From Maribacter sp. PR1 (GTDB taxonomy: Bacteria > Bacteroidota > Bacteroidia > Flavobacteriales > Flavobacteriaceae): DNA of 64,000 bases. The stretch is taken from contig NZ_JAQPCG010000009.1 in assembly GCF_028464145.1 (NCBI RefSeq), positions 62,001-126,000 on the forward strand, written 5' to 3'. The notes under the pieces are model-generated. The model did no database searches, was not told the origin of the DNA, and worked only from the letters and a program-made list of their open reading frames with translations. The position numbers and the translations under genes were made by a program. Below, piece after piece: positions 1 through 8,549 of the stretch; positions within the stretch are counted from its first letter, which is position 1; each line of letters begins with the position of its first letter.

Positions 1-1
1 A

Positions 2-184
2 GAAGATTTTTTGGAAGAACTAGCAGAACGCCCAGAACTCGCCAGAGATGCTTCACTAATTGCCAACGGATTAAAGTTCTATAATTTCAAAGGCCATGTA
101 ATTTATTATTCATTTGATAATGCTAGTGAAATATACGTGGTCAGGATTCTAGGTAAAAGAATGAATTTCGAAGAACATTTGTAA
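2..184 (+). CDS. RelE/ParE-family toxin, C-terminal part
   Basis: The reading frame is open from the window edge and ends at 184, giving 60 residues of a C-terminus. The pattern of a short helix (LAERPELARDASLIANG), then beta strands (LKFYNFKGHVIYYSF, EIYVVRILGKRMNFEEHL) is the usual end of a ParE toxin: a strand with an aromatic pair, then V-R-I-L-x-x-R-M-x. Such toxins inhibit gyrase or cleave ribosome-bound mRNA and are neutralised by a partner encoded just upstream, which here would lie outside the window. A GIY-YIG-like gene follows after 19 bp. The family call is fairly safe; the target is unknown. Confidence 0.7.
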   Translation, partial: EDFLEELAERPELARDASLIANGLKFYNFKGHVIYYSFDNASEIYVVRILGKRMNFEEHL

Positions 185-200
185 GTTCAAATAAACGATT
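184..200 (+). repeat. short post-gene repeat, copy 1
   Basis: AGTTCAAATAAACGATT directly follows the stop of the ParE toxin. Near-identical copies follow the next gene (597-614, AGTTCAAAAAAACGATTC) and the second toxin (1208-1223, AGTTCAAATAAACGAT). The spacing after each gene is 0 to 7 bases. Confidence 0.6.
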
Positions 201-203
201 CAA

Positions 204-590
204 ATGACACTGAATGATATAATAGAAGAATTTAAAAATGAGTTTGGTATAATCTCGAATAAGTTTGTTGTCATTGAAGAAGACCTGATTAATTTATCAA
301 CCTCAGGAAAAAAATATGTTTATCACCCAGGGGTATATGTTTTCTTCTTGGAAGGTGTTGTTGTAAAGGTAGGGAGACATTTGACTAATAGCCGAAAAAG
401 AGCTCTAGAACATATTAAAGACAATACAAAAAATAATGAGTTCGAGATGGCATCTTTAAAAAACAATGTTAAAGCAAAGGTTTTACTTTTTAACTTAGAA
501 AACCCTGAAGATTATCATTGGTCTGCATCTGTGGAAATGTTTTTGGAAAAGAGGTTAAGTCCAATCATAGAATCAAAGCGAAAAGGCTAA
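204..590 (+). CDS. GIY-YIG-like endonuclease domain protein
   Basis: 128 residues. Residues about 38-72 read YVYHPGVYVFF..., then VVVKVGRHLTNSRKRALEH. This resembles a divergent GIY-YIG core: GVYVF for the first motif, V-K-V-G-R for the second, then the R-x(3)-H helix. A late glutamate in SVEMFLEKRL could be the metal-binding Glu. The assignment is by motif shape only. No signal peptide or membrane segment is visible. The gene sits alone between a ParE toxin end and a complete toxin-antitoxin pair on the same strand, so it may be a third defence or addiction-type cassette. ATG at 204 is the only good start and overlaps the end of the short repeat region. Confidence 0.5.
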   Translation: MTLNDIIEEFKNEFGIISNKFVVIEEDLINLSTSGKKYVYHPGVYVFFLEGVVVKVGRHLTNSRKRALEHIKDNTKNNEFEMASLKNNVKAKVLLFNLENPEDYHWSASVEMFLEKRLSPIIESKRKG

Positions 591-596
591 AACTAA

Positions 597-614
597 AGTT
601 CAAAAAAACGATTC
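597..614 (+). repeat. short post-gene repeat, copy 2
   Basis: AGTTCAAAAAAACGATTC, six bases after the stop of the GIY-YIG-like gene. One base differs from copies 1 and 3 within the first 16 positions. Confidence 0.5.
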
Positions 615-674
615 CCTGAAAACATCTATTTAATAGTTTGCATGATTTTTGTAATTTTATTTTAAAGAATTGAT

Positions 675-917
675 ATGAGCACCTCTGAATTAAATACTAC
701 AAAAAAGGAACTCGTTAGCTGGATACAGTCTTTAAAAGATGATACGCTTGTTGGTTTGCTAAACTCAGTGAAGCTTTCTAGTGAGGGTAAATCAAGCGAT
801 TGGTGGGATGAACTTACCGAAAGCGACAGAGTGAATATCCTGAGTGGCATAAGGGATTATCAACAAGGTGAGACGCTCGATTCGAAAGAATTCTGGAACG
901 GCCTGGCCAATGGATAA
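675..917 (+). CDS. antitoxin of a RelE/ParE-type module
   Basis: An 80-residue, acidic, mostly helical protein (MSTSELNTTKKELVSWIQSL at the start, RDYQQGETLDSKEFWNGLANG at the end). Its end overlaps the following toxin by 8 bases, the arrangement typical of type II modules where antitoxin and toxin are translationally coupled. The short acidic tail is what one expects for the toxin-wrapping segment. No ribbon-helix-helix or HTH motif stands out, so the family is not named. The role rests mainly on position and size. Confidence 0.65.
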   Translation: MSTSELNTTKKELVSWIQSLKDDTLVGLLNSVKLSSEGKSSDWWDELTESDRVNILSGIRDYQQGETLDSKEFWNGLANG

Positions 918-1206
918 CCACTACAAAGTTATTTGGACCAGACGTTCACTGACAAACGCTTTGGCCATCAAAAGTTATCTGAACAAAAAATTCAGCAAGA
1001 AAGAGGTAGTCAATTTCGAACGTTTACTCAGACAGTTCGAACTTACAGTCTCCAACTTTCCTACACTATATCCAGAGTCAAACAAACAAAAGTCATTAAG
1101 AAGAGCTGTAATACACAAGAACACCACTGTATTCTACATTTTCGATAAAAATCAGGTGACTGTAATTGCGATGAAGGATAACAGGCAAGAGAAGGCAAGT
1201 AAATAA
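910..1206 (+). CDS. RelE/ParE-family toxin
   Basis: 98 residues if started at ATG 910 (MDNHYKVIWTRRSLTNA). The frame is open further upstream to 868, but those residues come from the antitoxin region and look non-coding, so the overlapping ATG is preferred. The order (strand YKVIWTRRS, two helices with basic residues, strand RRAVIHKNTTVFYIFDKNQVTVIAMKDNRQ) is the ParE/RelE fold. It pairs with the antitoxin that overlaps it by 8 bases. A third copy of the short repeat starts two bases after the stop. Confidence 0.8.
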   Translation: MDNHYKVIWTRRSLTNALAIKSYLNKKFSKKEVVNFERLLRQFELTVSNFPTLYPESNKQKSLRRAVIHKNTTVFYIFDKNQVTVIAMKDNRQEKASK

Positions 1207-1207
1207 C

Positions 1208-1223
1208 AGTTCAAATAAACGAT
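1208..1223 (+). repeat. short post-gene repeat, copy 3
   Basis: AGTTCAAATAAACGAT, identical to copy 1 over 16 bases, just after the stop of the second toxin. The remaining 230 bases up to the tra operon are AT-rich. They hold only a weak promoter-like pair (TTG at 1373, TATTCTTG at 1398, spacer 22, longer than usual). Confidence 0.6.
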
Positions 1224-1451
1224 ATTCTCATGTTAAGATTGGGTATCTAGATACCATCCTGCCAAGAAAAACTCCCTAATTAACATCATCGCTTTTGCAT
1301 TTAATTCATTTCGGTACAAATTCCTATCAAATCAAAACATCAAAAACCAAATTTTATTTTATTCACAAACAATTGATTATCAGTTATTTAAATAGATTAT
1401 TCTTGTACTTTTCGAGTATCAAAAACCGTCAAATTCTAAAACGTTTACGAT

Positions 1452-1739
1452 ATGAGAAAAACACTATTCACTACCTTATTGTTGGCCTTTATTTCCAACA
1501 CATCGTTTGCCCAAATTGGAGGCATCGAGGATTCCGTCAATGATATTTCCGACACTATCAGGGCCATCTTCCCCATCATTCTAGGGGTCATCTTTTTGGT
1601 GGGCTTCCTGTTCAACGCAGGACATTTCTTCGGGGAGAATGCCGACCTAAAAAAAGGGATTACCCGCGTACTCATCTTCGTGTTGATCGCCGGGGCGGTC
1701 GTGGGCATCTTTACCTACCTCATAGGCATTGTCGTATAG
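1452..1739 (+). CDS. traE: TraE-like conjugation pilin protein (DUF4134)
   Basis: 95 residues with a clear signal peptide (MRKTLFTTLLLAFISNTSFAQ) and two hydrophobic helices (about 36-55 and 72-94). This matches the VirB2-like DUF4134 family that opens the tra operon of Bacteroidetes conjugative elements. It would form the pilus or channel subunit in the envelope. It is the first gene of an eight-gene + strand operon and is followed one base later by the VirB3-like gene. Family identity is by size, topology and position, which agree well. Confidence 0.8.
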   Translation: MRKTLFTTLLLAFISNTSFAQIGGIEDSVNDISDTIRAIFPIILGVIFLVGFLFNAGHFFGENADLKKGITRVLIFVLIAGAVVGIFTYLIGIVV

Positions 1740-1740
1740 C

Positions 1741-2031
1741 ATGAAAAAATACGAAGTCTATAAGAACATCCGTAAGCGGGCCATCCTCATGGGACTGCCC
1801 ATCAACCTTTTTGTCCTGATGATGGTCTCAGTCATCGGGTCATTGCTCGTCATCATATTCTCGTTTAGCCTAACCATGATCATTTCATTACTGGTACTGA
1901 ACACCGTCCTGTACAGTGTGCTTACCTATATGGCCAAAAGCGCACGTACCCCTTCCCTACCCAAGGTATTTCCAACATCCATCAGCAATAAAAAAATCGG
2001 TCTAAGCAGTTATGCAGAAAATCAATCTTAA
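1741..2031 (+). CDS. traF: TraF-like conjugation protein (DUF4133, VirB3-like)
   Basis: 96 residues from ATG 1741, one base after the traE stop. An in-frame ATG 12 bases upstream lies inside traE and is less likely. The N-terminus is basic (MKKYEVYKNIRKRA), then two adjacent membrane helices (about 20-65), then a short tail. This is the VirB3 layout, an inner-membrane subunit of the type IV secretion channel that docks the VirB4 ATPase. The gene overlaps the VirB4-like gene by 20 bases, so translation is probably coupled. Confidence 0.78.
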   Translation: MKKYEVYKNIRKRAILMGLPINLFVLMMVSVIGSLLVIIFSFSLTMIISLLVLNTVLYSVLTYMAKSARTPSLPKVFPTSISNKKIGLSSYAENQS

Positions 2032-4432
2032 CACCTACCATCCCATATTGGACATCCAAAACCATACGGTCTTTGCCACGAATGGCAATGTGGTGCTCTG
2101 CTATCGAACGGAACTTCCCGAGGTATATTCCCTTTCGGAATCGGACTTTGACGAGCTGCACGGTCTTTGGTTCCAAGCCTTCAAATCCTTGCCTACGGGA
2201 ACAGTGGTCCATAAACAGGATATCTATCAAAAACTGGGCTATGATGCCAAGGTATTGACCCATACCACCTTTTTGGAAAAGGCAACCCATGACCATTTCA
2301 AGGGACGGGAGTACCTGGACCACCAAAGCTACCTGTTCTTTATCCTGCCCTTGGACAAGACCTTGAACGCCTCCAAATATATCAACCCTTTTAAAAAGAC
2401 TGAAAAGGGGCTTCACCGCAAATTGGATATGCAGGTTGCGGGGTTTATGACGTCGGTCAATGATGCGGTCTCCTACCTCAACCACAGTCGAAAAATCCAG
2501 CTGACCCCTTTGACCCCCAACACGATCATCGGCCTTACCGAGGTCTATTTCAATGGTTTTAACAAGGGCTTTGATACGGATATCCTTTTGGGCAAAAAGC
2601 ATATCGAGATCGGGGACCACTTTTTTGATGCCATCACCGTTAACAATGAAGGATGCTTTGGAGGTCCGGTCCAGAGCGGCAAGACCAACGAGAAGTTCAC
2701 CTCTGACGATTTCACCTTCCATCAGGGCTTTATCGATGGCTTGGGGCTGAATTTGGACGAGAACCATATCGTCAACCACATCCTCTATCTGGACGACAAG
2801 CATATCTGGCGCAAACGCTTGGACAAAAAAATTGAGGAACTTGCCAAAAGTTCCAATTTCGGCACCCAGAACAAGGTCGTGCTGAAGAAGATCCAGCACA
2901 TCGTCGACCAAATCAACCAGGACGATAGCGCCCGTATTATCCGTGGCCATCTCAATATCATTTTCTGGCATACCGAATTGGAGCCTTTAAAACGGATTGC
3001 TACCCGCATCAATGCGGAATTCAAGGAACTGGATATTGTCCCGTATTATCCCAAGGGGGAAGAACGCAAGCATTATTTTTTGAATTCCTGCCCGTGCCAT
3101 GCAACCCATTTCTCCAACGAAGACCTTTATGTTACGGACCTCAAGCATGCCCTATGTCTGTATATCAACAACACCAACTACAAATCGGATGCCCAGGGCA
3201 TTATCTTTAATGATCGGCAATACAATATCCCGGTCATTAAAGATGTCTGGGACGCGCAAAAGAAACGCATCAAGGCAAGGAACTTTGCCATTTTTGCTCC
3301 TACGGGGGAAGGCAAGTCCTTTTTGGCCAATAACATTTTGCGCCAGTATTTTGAGCAGCAGGTCCGTCTGGTCATTATCGACCTGGGAGGTTCCTACGCC
3401 AAATTCGCCAAGCTCTATCCCGATACCCATATTGTCCTTCGATATGAACAAGGAAAAAACCTAGGCATCAATCCTTTTTATATTTCCGGAGAGGGTGACC
3501 TGACCCCGGAACGCCTGGAGGACCTTACCGTATTCCTTTTGGAGCTGTTGGCGGAGACCGTGACCACCAAAGCCCGGCAAGTGGCCATGAAAAAGGTACT
3601 CCTGTATTATTACGGGCACGTACGGGAAGGACATTCTCTGGTCTCCCTCTATCGGTTCATCGATAGCCATAAGGACACCCTTATCCAAGAGCTTCAGATT
3701 CGAGAGGCCCATTTCAGTGTGTACGACTTTCTGCATATTCTTTCGGAATATGTGGACGGTGGCTTGTACAGCTTTCTATTTCATGTGGACGAGGACCAGA
3801 CCTACAAGATCGAGGACAAACGGTTGATTGTATTTGAACTGGACGAGGTCAAGGACAATAAGGAGATCTTGTCCGTGATGCTCAAGTTAATCAAATCCGC
3901 CATCCAACGCACCATCTGGCGCAACCGCTCCGAAAGGGGCATCATACTCTTTGATGAGTTTGCCAAGCAACTGAAGTTCCCCAATGTGCTGGAAAGCGTG
4001 GAATTCTATTATCAGGCCATACGAAAACAGAACGGGGCCATTGGCATCGTGCTACAGTCCATCAACCAGCTGCCAGAGAATTCCACTTCGGTAAGCATCC
4101 TGGAAAACACCCAGGTCATCTATAGCCTGAGAAACGAAAAGGGCTATGACGAACTGCAAAAACGCTTGAACCTTTCTAGCCATGACCTGAACCAATTGAA
4201 GTCTATCCGCAATAACCTGATCGGGGAACGGAAATACACCGAAATTTTCATCAAAATCGGCAAGGAGAGCAACATCTTCCGCTTGGAGGTGCCTCCCGAG
4301 GTCTATGCGGCCTACCTGACCGACGGTACCGAAAACGAGGTCATAATGGCCCTTTATAACGAATACGATTCGATGGAACAGGCCATCAGAACATTTATTA
4401 ACCCAAAAAAACAGAAACATGAGAACAATTAA
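2012..4432 (+). CDS. traG: TraG-family conjugation ATPase (VirB4-like)
   Basis: 806 residues. Walker A is APTGEGKSFLANN at about residues 428-440 and Walker B is GIILFDEFAKQ at about 641-651; both fit VirB4 ATPases that energise pilus assembly and DNA transfer at the inner membrane. The C-terminal half carries the usual AIRKQNGAIGIVLQSINQL segment. A second P-loop-like string, GPVQSGKT, lies at about residue 217 in the N-terminal domain; whether it binds nucleotide is unknown. The length is normal for the Bacteroidetes family. It overlaps its upstream neighbour by 20 bases and its downstream neighbour by 14. Confidence 0.9.
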   Translation: MQKINLNTYHPILDIQNHTVFATNGNVVLCYRTELPEVYSLSESDFDELHGLWFQAFKSLPTGTVVHKQDIYQKLGYDAKVLTHTTFLEKATHDHFKGREYLDHQSYLFFILPLDKTLNASKYINPFKKTEKGLHRKLDMQVAGFMTSVNDAVSYLNHSRKIQLTPLTPNTIIGLTEVYFNGFNKGFDTDILLGKKHIEIGDHFFDAITVNNEGCFGGPVQSGKTNEKFTSDDFTFHQGFIDGLGLNLDENHIVNHILYLDDKHIWRKRLDKKIEELAKSSNFGTQNKVVLKKIQHIVDQINQDDSARIIRGHLNIIFWHTELEPLKRIATRINAEFKELDIVPYYPKGEERKHYFLNSCPCHATHFSNEDLYVTDLKHALCLYINNTNYKSDAQGIIFNDRQYNIPVIKDVWDAQKKRIKARNFAIFAPTGEGKSFLANNILRQYFEQQVRLVIIDLGGSYAKFAKLYPDTHIVLRYEQGKNLGINPFYISGEGDLTPERLEDLTVFLLELLAETVTTKARQVAMKKVLLYYYGHVREGHSLVSLYRFIDSHKDTLIQELQIREAHFSVYDFLHILSEYVDGGLYSFLFHVDEDQTYKIEDKRLIVFELDEVKDNKEILSVMLKLIKSAIQRTIWRNRSERGIILFDEFAKQLKFPNVLESVEFYYQAIRKQNGAIGIVLQSINQLPENSTSVSILENTQVIYSLRNEKGYDELQKRLNLSSHDLNQLKSIRNNLIGERKYTEIFIKIGKESNIFRLEVPPEVYAAYLTDGTENEVIMALYNEYDSMEQAIRTFINPKKQKHENN

Positions 4433-5024
4433 AAAACAAGTCGTTAGGAAATGGGCCCTATCCATGGGGTGTGTACTGACCTTTACCCTATTACTGCCCA
4501 GCCGTGCTATGGCCCAAGGGATGCCTGTGTATGATAATACCAACTTTATCAGTTTGGTGAAACAGTTGGTCGAATCCGGAAAACAGACCTCCAACCTGAT
4601 CAAGACCGTCAAGTTCCTGAAGCAACAAAAGGAGAATTTGGAGAAGGTCAATAATGTCATCAAACAGTTGAATGCCGTTAAGGAACTCTATCGCAACAAC
4701 CAAAGGCTGTATGAAATCGTCCAGGGCGACCTCCGGGAAATCCTGAATTCCCCCTATATCAAACCTGGTGAGGTCGATCGGGTAACGGAGGCCTTCAACA
4801 GTATCATCGACAATTCGGTATCGGCCCTCGAATATATCGACCAGATACTTTCCAGTGACCACCTCAAGATGTCGGATGCGGAGCGTGCGGCCATTTTAAA
4901 GGAAAAGGAGCTGGAATCCAAGGAAATGGTCGCTGAAATCGAGAGCAAGACCCAACGCTACCGGGAGATCATCGCCTTTCGAAAAATGCAGGACCTGATC
5001 AACCACCGCGAAACTGAATACTAA
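4419..5024 (+). CDS. TraI-like conjugation protein (VirB5/TrbJ-like)
   Basis: 201 residues with a signal peptide ending near SRAMAQ (residue 33). After it comes a long amphipathic, Gln/Lys/Glu-rich helical region (about 50-195), likely coiled coil. This matches the periplasmic VirB5/TrbJ-type minor pilus component found between the VirB4 and VirB6 genes in these operons (DUF4141 group in Bacteroides). It starts inside the traG end and its stop touches the next start codon, with no gap. The family call depends on position and topology more than on sharp motifs. Confidence 0.68.
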   Translation: MRTIKKQVVRKWALSMGCVLTFTLLLPSRAMAQGMPVYDNTNFISLVKQLVESGKQTSNLIKTVKFLKQQKENLEKVNNVIKQLNAVKELYRNNQRLYEIVQGDLREILNSPYIKPGEVDRVTEAFNSIIDNSVSALEYIDQILSSDHLKMSDAERAAILKEKELESKEMVAEIESKTQRYREIIAFRKMQDLINHRETEY

Positions 5025-5858
5025 ATGTTTATGGGAATAGGCTTGGAATATGTGGATGCGGTCTTCCAGACCATCAAGGGAAGCGACTTTGCCCAGTATA
5101 CCCTGACCGGTATGAAGGCCTTGGCCGTCCTCTTTTTTCTGGTCAACATCCTTAAAAAATACAATGAGGGGGTCTCGGCCACGGACGGTCACACCTGGGG
5201 CCTGACCCCCCAGGAGCTTGCCAAGAACTTTGTCATCGTCCTTTTGGTCATTTTCTCCTCACAGGTATTGGGTGTATTCGATGGCATTCTGGTCGCCATC
5301 GAAGGCCAATACCGGAACACGGCCCCGGCACTCCTCCCCTTACAGCTACAGGATGTGGATTTGGAGCGGGAAGTGGGTGCTTTGGAGGCCGCCAAAAAAG
5401 CCATGGCCATGCTCTATGAAGCTTTGGTCACCCCCTTGTACGGCATGAAACTATTGGCCTTTATTGGTGGGGTCCTCCTTTGGTTGTTAGATATTTTTAT
5501 CTACCCCCTGTTTCTCGCCGAGCGTTTTTTCCTGTTGGGCATCATGCAGGCCTTCTTTCCTTTGGTCATCAGTATGGCCGTCTTTGAAAAATTCAGGACC
5601 ATGGCCTACGGTTTCTTCAAGCTGTATACCGCGGTCTATATGCTGGTACCTGCCTTTTTTCTGGTGAACGTTTTCATCAACAATCTGTACACGGAGGTCG
5701 TCACCCAATTTTGGACCAATCTCTTCGGCACGGACTGGGGCAGTGCTTTTTTTGCTCCCCTGCTCGAGTTGGCCACCATCGGTTTTATCGTGATGCTCAA
5801 GTTTAAGCTCTACCGCAAGGCCGTTTCGTTTACTTTAAAACTATTTCAGGGAAGTTAA
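5025..5858 (+). CDS. traJ: TraJ-like conjugation membrane protein (VirB6/TrbL-like)
   Basis: 277 residues with about six hydrophobic segments (roughly 25-42, 67-85, 140-165, 167-190, 205-225, 245-262). This is the polytopic architecture of VirB6/TrbL channel proteins. ATG follows the previous stop directly; a second ATG two codons on is also possible. The position between VirB5-like and VirB8-like genes supports TraJ. The C-terminus (VMLKFKLYRKAVSFTLKLFQGS) is basic and amphipathic. Confidence 0.75.
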   Translation: MFMGIGLEYVDAVFQTIKGSDFAQYTLTGMKALAVLFFLVNILKKYNEGVSATDGHTWGLTPQELAKNFVIVLLVIFSSQVLGVFDGILVAIEGQYRNTAPALLPLQLQDVDLEREVGALEAAKKAMAMLYEALVTPLYGMKLLAFIGGVLLWLLDIFIYPLFLAERFFLLGIMQAFFPLVISMAVFEKFRTMAYGFFKLYTAVYMLVPAFFLVNVFINNLYTEVVTQFWTNLFGTDWGSAFFAPLLELATIGFIVMLKFKLYRKAVSFTLKLFQGS

Positions 5859-5894
5859 CCCTGGGCTACAACCTATTAAAAGCATACCTGACTT

Positions 5895-6539
5895 ATGAAA
5901 ACTATAGAAACCCCTTTTAAAAACATCTACAAGGTCCTCCGGTTGAACCGATTTATCGTGCTGACCGTGGTCCTTGGTGGCGTAGTAACCTGTATCGTCT
6001 CCGTGCTAATGGTCATCAAACTCCATAGAGAGGTGGTGAACAAGGCCTTTGTCGTGAATGGGGAGGGAAACGTCATCCCCTTGACCTTCGTGGCGCAACG
6101 GGAGAACCTGGAAGTGGAGGCCTTGGCCCATCTCGAACTGTTTCATTCCTTTTTCTATGACCTCAATACGAGCAACTATGAACGGAACCTTGAAAAGGCC
6201 CTTTGGTTGGGCAACAGTTCCGTGGATGCCCTGTACCGTCAAAAAAAGGCCGATGGATTTTATAACCGGCTCCTGCAATATTCCCTGGTCCAAAAGGTCT
6301 TGCGCATTACCTCGGACGTAGCCCTTGACCGGGAGCCCTATACCTTCCGGACCACGGTCATCTTCGAAATCAATCGGGGTACGGTAACGGATACCTACGA
6401 ACTGAACACCACCGGTAAATTGATGCATGTGGACAGAAACTTTCCTAATAACACCCATGGGCTGTTGATCACGGATTTCTTTGAAAACTCCTTACGAAAA
6501 CTGGAAAACCCCGAAGCCCTATCGGACCCTAAAAACTAG
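5895..6539 (+). CDS. traK: TraK-like conjugation protein (VirB8-like)
   Basis: 214 residues: a short cytoplasmic start, one membrane helix at about 20-42 (RFIVLTVVLGGVVTCIVSVLMVI), then a soluble periplasmic domain of alternating strands and helices. This is the single-pass VirB8 plan, a scaffold of the type IV secretion inner-membrane complex. A 36-base spacer separates it from traJ and the next gene begins 4 bases after its stop. Confidence 0.8.
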   Translation: MKTIETPFKNIYKVLRLNRFIVLTVVLGGVVTCIVSVLMVIKLHREVVNKAFVVNGEGNVIPLTFVAQRENLEVEALAHLELFHSFFYDLNTSNYERNLEKALWLGNSSVDALYRQKKADGFYNRLLQYSLVQKVLRITSDVALDREPYTFRTTVIFEINRGTVTDTYELNTTGKLMHVDRNFPNNTHGLLITDFFENSLRKLENPEALSDPKN

Positions 6540-6543
6540 TATT

Positions 6544-7485
6544 ATGTTAAAAATCGAAAAAAGCAAGATCGTATTCTCCCTATTGTTGTTAACCCTGTTG
6601 TTGTTCCTGGGCTTTTACTATGCGATGACCTTTGGCGATGCCGAAGAAAACGGTTTGGAACCCAAGGATATTCCCGTGCCCGAACTGGAGGACGAGCAAA
6701 AGCAATACGAATCCAAACTGGAAGCCCTGGAGGCCCTGAAGGAGGAACGGGAGCGAACCGCACCTTCGTTGTACCCCGAGCATATGGTGGATGAAAAGGG
6801 CTATTTCAATCCCGATTATATGACCTATGAAAAGCAGCGAATCATCGACAGTATTTACGGGCAGGATAGTACAACACCAAAACTGCGAAAGTATGAGTCC
6901 CATCTATCGGACAGAAAGGGCAACCAAGGGGCACCAGAAATGCACCGGGACACCCTAATGGAAGAAGCGGTCAGCAAACGTGTGACCAAGGCCAAGGAAC
7001 TGGGCCTGGAGCATCAACTGTTTTTTGCCTCCGACCCACTAACCCAGACCTACCTGGATAACGCCGGGACCGATACAGAACTATTGGTACGGGTCGATGG
7101 CACCCAAACGGTACGGAATAATTTTCGGTTGAACATGCGGTTGGTCCATGAGGTCCAAATCCATGGAAAAGTTTATCCCAAAAACCTACCCGTATATGGC
7201 TTTATCAGCTTCAAGCCCAACCGGACCCTGGTTACCATTTTGCATTTAGGCCAAAAGCCTATCTCATTAACGGCCTATGACTATCAGGATCGCAGTGAGG
7301 GCATATATATCGAAAACAATTTCAGGGCCCAGGTGTCCCAAGAGGTCATAGGCGATGTGGTGGATGATATCAATATTGCCGGGGTACCCCAGGTCAGCGG
7401 GGTTAAAAAGATATTTAAAAATAACCATCGGTCGCCCAAAGTCACCGTACAGGATAATTACTTGATCCTGCTAGCATATCAATAA
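6544..7485 (+). CDS. traM: TraM-like conjugation protein (VirB10-like)
   Basis: 313 residues from ATG 6544 (MLKIEKSKIVFSLLLL), 4 bases after the traK stop. The frame is open to 6481 but the extra residues lie inside traK. One membrane helix at about 9-27 is followed by an acidic, coiled-coil-prone linker (40-80) and a C-terminal beta-rich domain beginning near TDTELLVRVDGTQTVRNNFRL. This is the layout of Bacteroidetes TraM, the VirB10-type protein bridging inner and outer membranes. Confidence 0.82.
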   Translation: MLKIEKSKIVFSLLLLTLLLFLGFYYAMTFGDAEENGLEPKDIPVPELEDEQKQYESKLEALEALKEERERTAPSLYPEHMVDEKGYFNPDYMTYEKQRIIDSIYGQDSTTPKLRKYESHLSDRKGNQGAPEMHRDTLMEEAVSKRVTKAKELGLEHQLFFASDPLTQTYLDNAGTDTELLVRVDGTQTVRNNFRLNMRLVHEVQIHGKVYPKNLPVYGFISFKPNRTLVTILHLGQKPISLTAYDYQDRSEGIYIENNFRAQVSQEVIGDVVDDINIAGVPQVSGVKKIFKNNHRSPKVTVQDNYLILLAYQ

Positions 7486-7502
7486 AAATAAAATCAACGA
7501 TC

Positions 7503-8309
7503 ATGAAAAATTACCTCCCTTTCCTCCTACTCTTTCTAGTATCCTTCAAAGCCTTGAGGGCCCAGTCGCCATTGGATACCCTCTATGCTAATGAAACCAA
7601 AAATGTCGCCTTGTTTTTTCCAAGTCAAATCCATCAGGCGGTGACGGGAAGCTCCCATTTTGTATTTACGTACAATCGGGAAAAAGGGCAATATTTCGGA
7701 CTGCTCCAGGCCCAGCCCGGGGCGGAGAGCAACCTATTGGTACTGACCAAGGACGGACGTGTGTATTCCTACTTGCTCAAGTATGCCAAGCACCTGTCCC
7801 AATTAAATTACTTCGTACCCGTTCATGAAAGCATTGGTCAAGAGCACTCCCAGGTTGTTCCGGAAAGCACCAAAACCAGGGATTCCATTGTACCGACCAG
7901 GAAAAAATACTATGAGAGGGCCGCGCAATACCTCTTGAACCTTCCTAGGGAGTCCATAAAGTCAAATCAAAAATCCGGAATCCAATTGGCCCTGGAACGA
8001 ATGGTTTATAATGGCCCGGAAGTCTATTTAGTGATGTCCATCAGGAATGCCACGGACATCCCTTTTGAGGTGAACTTCCTTAAAGTGTATGTCACTCAGG
8101 AGAACCGACAACGAAGGACCTCCTATCAGCAATTGGAACAGCCGATCCTTTATGCCTTCCGAATGCCAGAAATACTCTTGGTAAATCAAGAATACCGGTT
8201 CATACTAGTACTGCCCAAATTCGTTTTGGGAACCAAGGAAGAACTGGAAATTATCCTGCAGGAACAAAACGGTAATCGTGCGGTGGACATCAAAACCAAG
8301 CGTCGTTGA
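7503..8309 (+). CDS. traN: TraN-like conjugation protein (DUF4138, VirB9-like)
   Basis: 268 residues with a signal peptide (MKNYLPFLLLFLVSFKALRAQ) and the characteristic start of the DUF4138 domain: VALFFPSQIHQAVTGSSHFVFTYN, then GLLQAQPGAESNLLVLTKDGRVYSYLL. This VirB9-like protein is part of the outer-membrane core of the conjugation channel. It is the last tra gene in the window; TraO and TraQ-like genes are not seen after it. The 240 bases that follow hold a possible 69-codon frame without recognisable features. Confidence 0.85.
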   Translation: MKNYLPFLLLFLVSFKALRAQSPLDTLYANETKNVALFFPSQIHQAVTGSSHFVFTYNREKGQYFGLLQAQPGAESNLLVLTKDGRVYSYLLKYAKHLSQLNYFVPVHESIGQEHSQVVPESTKTRDSIVPTRKKYYERAAQYLLNLPRESIKSNQKSGIQLALERMVYNGPEVYLVMSIRNATDIPFEVNFLKVYVTQENRQRRTSYQQLEQPILYAFRMPEILLVNQEYRFILVLPKFVLGTKEELEIILQEQNGNRAVDIKTKRR

Positions 8310-8549
8310 ACGCGATGATAAAAATTATTTTTGGACATAACCCTAATTTAGAAATCGTTTCTGTAAAGAATACTTTGGACCTAATCAGGTACATAATGCT
8401 AATTCGGTATCCAATAACAATAATGCATTGGAATCGTCCCCTATTGCATAAAAGTCATCAATCAGTTGTAACCAATTGTTGGAATTTGTCAGATAGGGTA
8501 ATCAATGATGCATAACCTTTCTATGTTATAAATGTATTATTTTTGAACT

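Noticed and set aside
184-1223. Integron attC sites between the toxin-antitoxin genes
   Set aside because: The spacer after the first toxin is only 19 bases, too short for an attC, and no paired GTTRRRY/RYYYAAC boxes are present. Kept only as a short repeat.
1982-2971. 329-codon - strand frame opposite the VirB4-type gene
   Set aside because: It is the antisense shadow of a gene with intact Walker motifs and fits no family.
8306-8515. 69-codon + strand frame after traN
   Set aside because: No domain, signal peptide or membrane segment; composition like the surrounding intergenic DNA and no good ribosome-binding context.
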